Positions 35,803 through 43,011 of a DNA stretch of 64,000 nt are shown one piece after another. Each line of letters starts with the position of its first letter. Within the stretch, counting starts at the first letter, position 1. Origin of the DNA: JBJXGE01 sp046154185 (GTDB lineage Bacteria; Planctomycetota; UBA8108; UBA1146; JAJFFE01); the NCBI GenBank assembly GCA_046154185.1, contig JBJXGE010000068.1, positions 1 through 64,000 of the forward strand. Reading direction: 5' to 3'. The position numbers and the translations under genes are program-made. The notes under the pieces were generated by a model. It saw only the letters and a list, made by a program, of their open reading frames with translations. It did no database searches and was not told the DNA's origin.

Positions 35803-35855
35803 TGCGGGGCGATCGCTGGCCAACAGTTCGCGGCTGGGTTGTGACGATATGACTT

Positions 35856-37271
35856 ATGAACCGTGTCGTCGCTCCGGCGAGGGAGATTCCATTGAGTTTT
35901 TTCGCGATATTGCCGGTGTTCGCGCTGTTCGTGCTCGTTCTCAGTTTGCTCGGATTCTGGCAGTACCGGATCGGCCAGGAGCAGCGCACGCACGCGCTCG
36001 CTGAGATCGAGGAGGCGCGTGATCGCGGCACTGACAAACCGCTCGCCCAGCATCCGCTCATCGATGTGCAAGCCTGCATCGGTTGCGGGAGTTGCGTCGC
36101 TGTGTGTCCCGAGGAGGGGGTGCTCGGGCTCGTCAACGGTGTCGCGCACATTATCAACGGCGTGCGCTGCATCGGCCACGCGCGCTGCGCGGAGGTCTGC
36201 CCAGTAAATGCGCTCTCCATCGGGCTCGGCGACATCTCCAAGCGCACGGATATCCCGACGCTGAGCGATGACCTCGAGACGTCGGTGCCTGGTATCCACA
36301 TTGCGGGCGAACTCGGTGGGTTCGCGTTGATTCGCATCGCGGTCGAGCAAGGGACGCGCGCGATGGACAGTATCGCCGAGAGTCTCGGCGGCGAGTCGAG
36401 ACCGGCGCGTGCCGCCGACAACGTGGCGGATGTGCTCATCGTCGGCGCCGGTCCCGCGGGCATCGCCGCGGCTTTGCGCGCCAAGGAGCTACGGCTTCAT
36501 TCCGTGACGATTGACCAGGACGACATCGGCGGGACCGTGCGCAAGTATCCGCGCCGAAAACTCACGCTCACGGGGTCGCTCGTGCTGCCGCTGTACGGAC
36601 GCGTCAAACGCGAGGAGTTCCTCAAGGAAGAGTTGATCGAGTTTTGGGAAGATCTCATTGCCGAGCAAGGACTCCGCATCAACACGGGCGTGAAGCTGCT
36701 CGGCATCGACGCGACCGATGTTGGCTTCGAAGCACGCACTTCCGCCGGGCCCGTGCGCGCGCGACGTGTCTTGCTCGCGCTCGGCCGCCGCGGCACACCG
36801 CGCCGACTCGGCGTGCCGGGCGAAGAGTCCGAGCGCGTGCTTTACCAACTCATCGACGCGGCGACGTTTCGCAACGAGCGCATCCTTGTCGTCGGTGGCG
36901 GCGACAGCGCCGTCGAAGCGGCGACCGCGCTCGCGAATCAGCCCGGCAATCACGTCACGCTTTCGTATCGGCGCGCCCATTTCACGCGACTCAAGTCGCG
37001 CAATCTCGAGCGCATTGAGCGCTACATGAAACACCAGCAGGTGCAGGTGATTTTCGACTCCGACGTCACGGAGATCGAAACCGGCGCGGTGAGACTCGTG
37101 CGGCGCGAAAACGGCACGACACGCACCGTGCAAGTCGCAGCCGACTATGTGTTCGTGCTCGTGGGCGGCGAACCGCCTTATCCGTTGCTGCGCGAGATGG
37201 GCGTGCGATTCACCGGCGACTCCGCCGGCTCACCGCTGACGAGTGCAGCTTCCGCTGCCGAGTCGAGCTGA
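35856..37271 (+). CDS. Membrane-anchored [4Fe-4S]/FAD pyridine nucleotide oxidoreductase
   Basis: The 471-residue protein has one N-terminal membrane helix (about 15-36), then a ferredoxin-like domain. Its first cluster motif is CIGCGSCVAVCP. The second, CIGHARCAEVCP, has His in place of the second Cys; I recall this substitution from related proteins. A thioredoxin-reductase-like domain follows, with FAD motif GAGPAGIAAAL (about 194) and NAD(P) motif VGGGDSAVEAA (about 347). There is no redox-active CxxC between them, so it is not a thioredoxin reductase. It should take electrons from NAD(P)H, or return them, at the inner membrane. TTG 35892, behind GAGGGAG, is a serious alternative start that keeps the helix. 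Confidence 0.8.
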   Translation: MNRVVAPAREIPLSFFAILPVFALFVLVLSLLGFWQYRIGQEQRTHALAEIEEARDRGTDKPLAQHPLIDVQACIGCGSCVAVCPEEGVLGLVNGVAHIINGVRCIGHARCAEVCPVNALSIGLGDISKRTDIPTLSDDLETSVPGIHIAGELGGFALIRIAVEQGTRAMDSIAESLGGESRPARAADNVADVLIVGAGPAGIAAALRAKELRLHSVTIDQDDIGGTVRKYPRRKLTLTGSLVLPLYGRVKREEFLKEELIEFWEDLIAEQGLRINTGVKLLGIDATDVGFEARTSAGPVRARRVLLALGRRGTPRRLGVPGEESERVLYQLIDAATFRNERILVVGGGDSAVEAATALANQPGNHVTLSYRRAHFTRLKSRNLERIERYMKHQQVQVIFDSDVTEIETGAVRLVRRENGTTRTVQVAADYVFVLVGGEPPYPLLREMGVRFTGDSAGSPLTSAASAAESS

Positions 37272-37287
37272 GAGGACGAGACGCCCA

Positions 37288-38436
37288 GTGCAGCCGCCAC
37301 TACCCGCGCACCAGGACGATTCGGAAGACTTGCCGATCGTGCTGCTCCCGGACGACGACGAGTACGACGATCTCGTCGCGTCGGTGGCGACGGCATCCAT
37401 TGTCGCCACGATGCAAGAACTGGCGGAAGTGCGACCGCATGCATCGCCCGCGCGGCCGCCGGCTCCGGTCGTCGAGCGCATCGAAGTCGGCACCGAAATC
37501 GATGGGCTCGCGCAGCTTTCGGATGAGATCGACCATGAGGTCGATGACGAGCTGCGCCGCGAGGCGCAAGTTTCGTTGCGGCGCATGGCGCGCGTCGCCG
37601 TGGTGCTGCTCCTGTCGATGCTCGCACTCCTCTTCGTGATCGCGCGCCCCTACTACCAGCTCGCGCCCGCGGCGAAACCGTTTCACCACTTGCATGACGC
37701 GTTGCGGTCGTCCGGAGCGCTCGGCCTTGCGCTCGGTGTCGGCGGCACGGGGCTGATGGCGGCCAGTTTGGTGTACTTGATTCGCAAGCGTTACGTCTGG
37801 CGCGGATTCGGCACCGTGCGTGAGTGGTTGAACTTCCACATCGTCGCCGGAGTGCTCGGCCCGACGCTCGTGCTTTTTCACGCAAATTTTCACCCGACCA
37901 GCGCGGTCGCATTGTTCGCGCTCATCGCGATGATGATCGTCGTCGCAAGCGGCGTGATCGGGCGCTATGTGATCGTGCACATGCCGCACTCGCTCTCCGG
38001 GCGCGAAGTCGAAATCGAGGAACTGCGCCGTCGCCTCGTCGTGTACCGCCAGAAGCTCGAAGAACTCGGCGTCGATAGCGAGCTGTTGCGCGCCTCCGGC
38101 GTGCACATCCACATCGACCGACCGTGGTGGTTTCCGCGTCCGCTCGGGCGTTGGCTGGATCAGCAGCGAGGGCGGCGGCTCGCCATCCAGCAATTGCAGG
38201 AATCGCTGCGCGCGCGCGGCAATTCCGACATCAACGCGCGGCGCGTCATGGTGCTGGCGCGCCGACTCTATCGCGAACGGGCGTGGCTAGTCTGGTACCA
38301 GAAGACCCGCGCGGTGATCGCCTCGTGGCGTTTTCTGCATCGTTGGCTTGCCATCACACTTTTGGTCGCGGTCGCCTACCACATAGTGCTGGCGACGAAA
38401 TATGGACAGCTGTGGATCTTTGGAGGTGGCCGCTGA
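37288..38436 (+). CDS. Cytochrome-b-like membrane protein (putative heme-bearing electron carrier)
   Basis: The 382-residue protein has an acidic N-terminal region of about 100 residues, then about five membrane helices and one long basic coiled segment. Histidines cluster in or near helices: FHHLHD, NFHIVAGVLGPTLVLFHANFH, FLHRWL and AYHIV. Such pairs fit heme b ligation in ferric-reductase-like or cytochrome b561-like membrane domains. The gene lies between the NAD(P)H-type flavoprotein and the multiheme cytochromes, so a role carrying electrons across the inner membrane is the natural inference. GTG 37288 has AGAGGAC ahead. Its stop overlaps the next ATG by one base. No family was recognised with certainty. 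Confidence 0.66.
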   Translation: MQPPLPAHQDDSEDLPIVLLPDDDEYDDLVASVATASIVATMQELAEVRPHASPARPPAPVVERIEVGTEIDGLAQLSDEIDHEVDDELRREAQVSLRRMARVAVVLLLSMLALLFVIARPYYQLAPAAKPFHHLHDALRSSGALGLALGVGGTGLMAASLVYLIRKRYVWRGFGTVREWLNFHIVAGVLGPTLVLFHANFHPTSAVALFALIAMMIVVASGVIGRYVIVHMPHSLSGREVEIEELRRRLVVYRQKLEELGVDSELLRASGVHIHIDRPWWFPRPLGRWLDQQRGRRLAIQQLQESLRARGNSDINARRVMVLARRLYRERAWLVWYQKTRAVIASWRFLHRWLAITLLVAVAYHIVLATKYGQLWIFGGGR

Positions 38437-40244
38437 TGCTGCTGCATCCAAGAACGCTGCTATTGGTCGGGGGCTTGAGTCTCGCGGGGCTCGGCCATCT
38501 GTTGTTCGTCGCTTCGCCGTTGCCGGGCAATCTGGCCCAAGCGCACTCCCGCATCGCCGGGCTCACCGACTCGACGAGTTGCGCGACCTGCCACCGGGCT
38601 GGCGGAGTCAACGATGGGTGCCTCAGTTGTCATACGGAAATTGCGACGCAGCTGAACGAGCGCTCGGGCTACCACCATTACTTGCTGGCCGATGAGCCAC
38701 GTCAGTCTTGCGGCGATTGCCACGCAGAGCACAACGGACACGACTTCCCGTTGATCAGCGATATCTCGTGGGGCGCACAAACGGCGGCCGCGTTTCGGCA
38801 CCCGCACGTCGACTTCGGTTTGCACGGCAAGCACGACACGCTCGCATGCGAGAAGTGCCACACGCCGGACTTGAAACTCGTCCTGCCTGGGTTTGCGACC
38901 TTGCCGCGCGATGAGACGCTACTGGGTCTCTCACAAGATTGTCGCGCGTGCCACGCCGACTTCCACACGGATGGTCTCACGCCGCCGTGCGGAGCGTGTC
39001 ACGGTCAGGACTCGTTCCAACCGCCCGTGCATTTCGATCACGCCGTCCATTTCCCGCTCACGGGTGGCCACGCGAAACTCTCGTGCGACAACTGTCACCG
39101 TTTCCCCGCGTCGACGCCTGTGCCCGCCGTAGCGTCGGATCACACGTTGGCGGTAAACGTGACACCCGCTCTTTCGCATCCGCCGGCGCCGAGTCGGCTG
39201 CTCCCATTTCCATTTGATGATGTGCGCGGCGGGACCTGCGGCGAATGCCATCCGACGCCGCATCGCGTCGATTTCAGCGAAGCTTGCGAAGTGTGCCATT
39301 CGACGCACGATCCGGTGTGGACGAACGCGGCGACGGCGATGACACCGGAGCGGCACGCGTCGACCGGTTTTCGACTGGATCCGCCGCATGCCGAGGTCGC
39401 TTGCATCGGTTGTCACCCTGCGGATCTTGTGTTCAAGGAACGGCATCCCGATCCGCGCGCACCGGGATATGAGCGGCGCCAAGATAACTGTCAAGGTTGT
39501 CACACGGATGCGCACGGCGGCCAGTTTCGCGGCCGTCACGACGGTTGTCTCGACTGCCACGACCCACATGCGTTCACGCCACCGATATTCGGTCACGCAG
39601 CGCACGCAAGGCTGTTTGCGTTGACCGGCGCGCACGCCGCCGCGTCGTGTGATGCGTGTCACAAAAAGGAAAGCGCGCTCGCTGTTCGCCAGTTCGTCGG
39701 CACGCCGCACGAATGCCAGGTTTGTCATCAGGATCCACACGCCGGTCAGTTCTCGGTCGAGCTTGCCAGCGGCGATTGCAACTCGTGCCACGACGGCACC
39801 TCGACCACGTTTTCGATTCGACCGTTCGATCACCAAGCGCGCACCGGTTTCGCGCTCACCGGCGCCCATGCGCAGGCGGATTGCGTCGGCTGTCATCGCG
39901 AGCAGTCTTTCGAGCACGCGGGTTCGACCGTGAAGGCCCGGCGCTATCGCGACACGGCAACCGAGTGCCAGTCCTGCCACAAGGATGTCCATCGCGGGCA
40001 ATTCGCCGACTACGACGCGTGCACGATCTGCCATAAGTCAGAGTGGAAGTGGACCGACGTGGTCTTCAACCACAACGAGCAATCGCGCTTCCCGCTCGAA
40101 GGCGCGCACCGGCGCGTACCGTGCACTGGTTGCCATTTGTCCTCAGAAACACCGGACGGCGATGTCGTCGTCCACTACAAACCGCTCGGACGCGAGTGCA
40201 AGGATTGTCATGCGATACCGCCGAACCCCGTCCGCGATCGCTAG
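38436..40244 (+). CDS. 20-heme c-type cytochrome
   Basis: The 602-residue protein has an N-terminal hydrophobic segment (about 7-27), a signal peptide or signal anchor. It carries 20 CxxCH heme sites from CATCH (about 49) to CKDCH (about 592), one per 30 residues. A module of form FxH...FxLxGAH...CxxCH recurs at least four times (for example FPLTGGHAKLSCDNCH and FALTGAHAQADCVGCH). That is a heme-packing unit with distal His supplied by the FxH and GAH elements. GGAGGTGG lies just ahead of ATG 38436. It is probably periplasmic or inner-membrane attached, taking electrons from the cytochrome-b-like protein. It overlaps the next gene by 35 bases. Confidence 0.9.
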   Translation: MLLHPRTLLLVGGLSLAGLGHLLFVASPLPGNLAQAHSRIAGLTDSTSCATCHRAGGVNDGCLSCHTEIATQLNERSGYHHYLLADEPRQSCGDCHAEHNGHDFPLISDISWGAQTAAAFRHPHVDFGLHGKHDTLACEKCHTPDLKLVLPGFATLPRDETLLGLSQDCRACHADFHTDGLTPPCGACHGQDSFQPPVHFDHAVHFPLTGGHAKLSCDNCHRFPASTPVPAVASDHTLAVNVTPALSHPPAPSRLLPFPFDDVRGGTCGECHPTPHRVDFSEACEVCHSTHDPVWTNAATAMTPERHASTGFRLDPPHAEVACIGCHPADLVFKERHPDPRAPGYERRQDNCQGCHTDAHGGQFRGRHDGCLDCHDPHAFTPPIFGHAAHARLFALTGAHAAASCDACHKKESALAVRQFVGTPHECQVCHQDPHAGQFSVELASGDCNSCHDGTSTTFSIRPFDHQARTGFALTGAHAQADCVGCHREQSFEHAGSTVKARRYRDTATECQSCHKDVHRGQFADYDACTICHKSEWKWTDVVFNHNEQSRFPLEGAHRRVPCTGCHLSSETPDGDVVVHYKPLGRECKDCHAIPPNPVRDR

Positions 40245-41058
40245 CACCGTCGCCGGTGCATTGTTGTTCGCCGGTGGGTGCCTCCTCTTGTGGAGTTGTG
40301 CGGAACTCTTGCCACGCGAGGGTTGGAGCGGTCGTTGGGGACCGCTCGTGCCGCACACGAAGTTTCCGGGTGATTGCGGCATTTGCCACATCCCAGACGA
40401 CTGGAAGACGCTGCGCGACAACTTCGAGTTCGATCATGCACAGGAAACCGGCTACGTGTTGGAAGGTGCGCACAGTCGTGCCGCGTGCTTGCGTTGCCAC
40501 AATGATCGCGGGCCGATTCTCACGTACGTCGAACGCGGTTGCGGCGGCTGTCACGTCGATCCGCATCGGGGTTCGTTGGGGCTCGACTGCAGCGAGTGCC
40601 ACAACCAGGAGCTATGGGAACCGCTCGGGCTCATCGCCGATCACGCGCGCACGCGCTTCCCGCTCATCGGTATGCACGCACTCACGGCTTGCGAGTCTTG
40701 TCACCCGCGTTCGACCACGGCCGACTTCGCCGGCGCGCCGGTCGAGTGCCACTTATGCCATCAGCGCGATGCGCTCCTCGCGCAGCCGAGCCATGTTCCC
40801 AACGGCTGGACGGTGAATTGCCATCGCTGCCATTCGCCGAGCGATTGGGACGCGCCGCTCTTCAACCACGATTTCTTTCCACTCATTGGTGGCCACGCCA
40901 ACGTCGCGTGTGCGCAATGCCACCCGGGCAGCTTATTCACGCCAATCTCGCCGGCGTGCTTTGCATGCCACCAGCAGGACTATCTCGCCGCGCCGAACCA
41001 TGTGGCGAGCGGCTTCTCAACTGACTGCACGTTGTGTCACACGATCGCGGCTTGGTGA
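40210..41058 (+). CDS. 10-heme c-type cytochrome
   Basis: The 282-residue protein has 10 CxxCH sites: CGICH, CLRCH, CGGCH, CSECH, CESCH, CHLCH, CHRCH, CAQCH, CFACH and CTLCH. It has a hydrophobic N-terminus (about 10-30) with two cysteines (24 and 30) that could allow lipidation, though neither lipobox is ideal. It shares the FxH...GAH...CxxCH module with the 20-heme protein, so the two are related. AAGGA precedes ATG 40210. Next to an outer-membrane barrel gene, a decaheme of this size recalls MtrA/OmaB-type cytochromes that sit inside or against a porin. The assignment rests on heme count and context. Confidence 0.88.
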   Translation: MRYRRTPSAIASTVAGALLFAGGCLLLWSCAELLPREGWSGRWGPLVPHTKFPGDCGICHIPDDWKTLRDNFEFDHAQETGYVLEGAHSRAACLRCHNDRGPILTYVERGCGGCHVDPHRGSLGLDCSECHNQELWEPLGLIADHARTRFPLIGMHALTACESCHPRSTTADFAGAPVECHLCHQRDALLAQPSHVPNGWTVNCHRCHSPSDWDAPLFNHDFFPLIGGHANVACAQCHPGSLFTPISPACFACHQQDYLAAPNHVASGFSTDCTLCHTIAAW

Positions 41059-41070
41059 GGAGTGGCTATC

Positions 41071-42852
41071 TTGAACGACTCATCAAGTCATGAGCTGACG
41101 AGGAGCGGACCGCGCGCGCGCGCGGCCGGTCTTTGCCTCGCGCTCTTGTGTGTCGTTTCACTCGCGTTGGCGCAAGAGCCGCCGGCGGAACCGACGCCGG
41201 AGCCGACGGCTCCGAGTGCGCCCGCGGCGCCGATCGTCGAGCTTCCGCCGTCGCAGCCGCCGCCTGTGACGCCGATCGAGTGCGCACTCCTCTATGAAAC
41301 GGCCGATGGCGTCTATGTGGATGCGGGCGTGTTGCAAGGCATCGCGGACGGCCAGACCGGCTGGATCCTGCGCGGTGGCATACAGACGGCGCGTTTCGAG
41401 GTCGTCAAGGCCGCGCGCGCGTCGACTTTTCTGCGGATTCTGTCCGATCGCGGGCCGTTGTTTCCGCGGGCCGGCGAGCGACTCTCGTTGTTGCTCGACT
41501 CGGCGCCGGTTGCACCGCCCGCGCCGGAAGATCCCCGCGCCCCGTCGCCGACGCTCAAGAACGGCGACCCTGACGCGCCGTTTGCCCCGCTCCTCGCGCC
41601 GCCCGGCATGGGCGAAACCGGTTACACCGGCGGTCGCAATGTCGCGCACGGACGCATCAATCTTCGGCAACATGTGCAGCTCGCGAAGAACAACGACCTC
41701 GATTATTGGCGGACGCAGCTCGGCGGCTCCGGCAGCGTCGAGCGCCCCGACGGCACACCGTGGGCGCTCGAATGGCACGCGAATTTGTCGTGGCGCGGCG
41801 GCCAAGCGCTGCAAGACTATGAATCGCACGATCGTCGTCGGTTCGATCTCTACCGACTTGCATTCTTTCGTCGTTTTGATGACCGCAGCTTCGTGCGCGT
41901 CGGCCGGTTCCTGCCCGGCGAATTGCCATCCATCGGATATCTCGACGGCATTCAGGGCGAGAAAGCCGTGATGCCACGCGTGCGGCTTGGCGCATTATTC
42001 GGACTGCGACCGGATCGCGAAGACTTGCACCCGTGGTGGCGCGAGCCGACGATTGTGACGTACCTCAGTTACAGTGCGGCTACGGATCGTTCGCGTTACT
42101 CGCTTACGACCGGAGTCCTCGGTTCCTCCTATCGCGGCAAGCCGGATCGACTCGCGTTGCTAGCCGATCAGTTCCTGTCGCACGGGGACTTTTCCCTCTA
42201 CTCGAGTGCGGAAGTCGATTTCGATTCCGGGGACGATGAGACTCGCCGCGGCGTCGAACTCACGCGGCTGGACTTATCCTCGACGTATCGCGTCTCGAAA
42301 GGCTTTCGCTTGCGCGGCGGCGTCGATCGCTTCGAGCTTACGGACACTGAAGCCGAACGCGATCTCGTCGACCAGATCGTGCTGATCGATTCGTTTTTCT
42401 TCGATCAAGGGTACTGGCGCTATTTTGTCGGCGCCGCACACGATCTTTCGGAGCGCTGGATGGTGGATGAGGAAGTGTCGTTCACAGACTCGGACAAAGC
42501 CGACGATGGAGTGCGCTACCAACTCGGGCTCACGCGACGCGGCGTGTTCGCGGCGTCGGCCGCGAGCGCGACCTTGCATGTCTACCGGGTGCTTGGCAAC
42601 GAGACGGACGGGCATGGCGCGCGGTTCTCGGGGTTCTTTCCCGTTGGCCCACGATTCGCGTTGCAACCGTCACTCGGTGTGCGCTTCGCCGACTATGAAC
42701 TCGAATCGAGTCAGCTTTGGACGGCGGACGCGGGCATGCGAGCGCATTGGACGCTGGCGCGCAATTGGTCGCTCGTTGGCGGTTTCTCGTACGCGCGGAC
42801 ACAAGATAACGATCGATTGCTCGTCGATATCGGCGTGACGCTTTGGTGGTGA
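41071..42852 (+). CDS. Outer-membrane beta-barrel protein (putative porin of a porin-cytochrome conduit)
   Basis: The 593-residue protein has a signal peptide ending in LALA and a Pro/Glu-rich spacer. A periplasmic domain follows to about residue 180, then a long run of alternating amphipathic strands to a C-terminal TLWW. A terminal aromatic is typical of BAM-inserted barrels. TTG 41071 is the likely start, with GAGGAG nine bases ahead; GTG 41062 would sit inside that site. The gene lies 12 bases after the decaheme gene. Its size fits MtrB/OmbB-type barrels, which hold a multiheme cytochrome across the outer membrane, though I saw no MtrB-specific CxxC motif. A hairpin follows the stop. Confidence 0.78.
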   Translation: MNDSSSHELTRSGPRARAAGLCLALLCVVSLALAQEPPAEPTPEPTAPSAPAAPIVELPPSQPPPVTPIECALLYETADGVYVDAGVLQGIADGQTGWILRGGIQTARFEVVKAARASTFLRILSDRGPLFPRAGERLSLLLDSAPVAPPAPEDPRAPSPTLKNGDPDAPFAPLLAPPGMGETGYTGGRNVAHGRINLRQHVQLAKNNDLDYWRTQLGGSGSVERPDGTPWALEWHANLSWRGGQALQDYESHDRRRFDLYRLAFFRRFDDRSFVRVGRFLPGELPSIGYLDGIQGEKAVMPRVRLGALFGLRPDREDLHPWWREPTIVTYLSYSAATDRSRYSLTTGVLGSSYRGKPDRLALLADQFLSHGDFSLYSSAEVDFDSGDDETRRGVELTRLDLSSTYRVSKGFRLRGGVDRFELTDTEAERDLVDQIVLIDSFFFDQGYWRYFVGAAHDLSERWMVDEEVSFTDSDKADDGVRYQLGLTRRGVFAASAASATLHVYRVLGNETDGHGARFSGFFPVGPRFALQPSLGVRFADYELESSQLWTADAGMRAHWTLARNWSLVGGFSYARTQDNDRLLVDIGVTLWW

Positions 42853-42885
42853 GTGCTCGGCAAGAACGGGTGGATTTGCCGGCAC
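42853..42885 (+). terminator. Hairpin immediately after the barrel gene (possible terminator or processing site)
   Basis: GTGC-(T)-CGGCA pairs with TGCCGGCAC, nine pairs with one bulge, directly after the stop codon. There is no T-tract. It may partly separate the upstream operon from the surface cytochrome gene, which has its own promoter candidate. Confidence 0.35.
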
Positions 42886-42958
42886 ACTTGCCTCGTAGTC
42901 GGCAATAAACGGGCGGCAACGGCGCTCGTCTCGAATCGCCAGTTCGTTGCTGACGGCG

Positions 42959-42974
42959 CGGCCCGCCGATTGCC
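42959..42974 (+). promoter_or_regulatory. Sigma-54 (-24/-12) promoter candidate for the surface multiheme lipoprotein
   Basis: CGGCCCGCCGATTGCC keeps GG and GC ten bases apart, plus TTGC. It differs from TGGCACG-N4-TTGCA at three positions. The predicted start is near 42985, about 27 bases before ATG 43012. Confidence 0.5.
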
Positions 42975-43011
42975 TGCACCTTATTGGAAATAGTCTTAGC
43001 GGGAGGAATCT

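Larger units (their letters stand above)
35549..35855. other. 307-base divergent regulatory region between pseudopilins and electron-transfer operon
   Basis: There is no gene here. The region holds the pseudopilin ribosome-binding site, two perfect palindromes (35714-35725 and 35737-35754), and a sigma-54-type promoter facing the electron-transfer operon (35787-35802). The arrangement resembles an activator-binding region upstream of a -24/-12 promoter. Confidence 0.6.

Noticed and set aside
35856..37271. Thioredoxin reductase
   Set aside because: There is no redox-active CxxC in the NAD(P) domain, and the protein has an N-terminal membrane helix and a ferredoxin domain.
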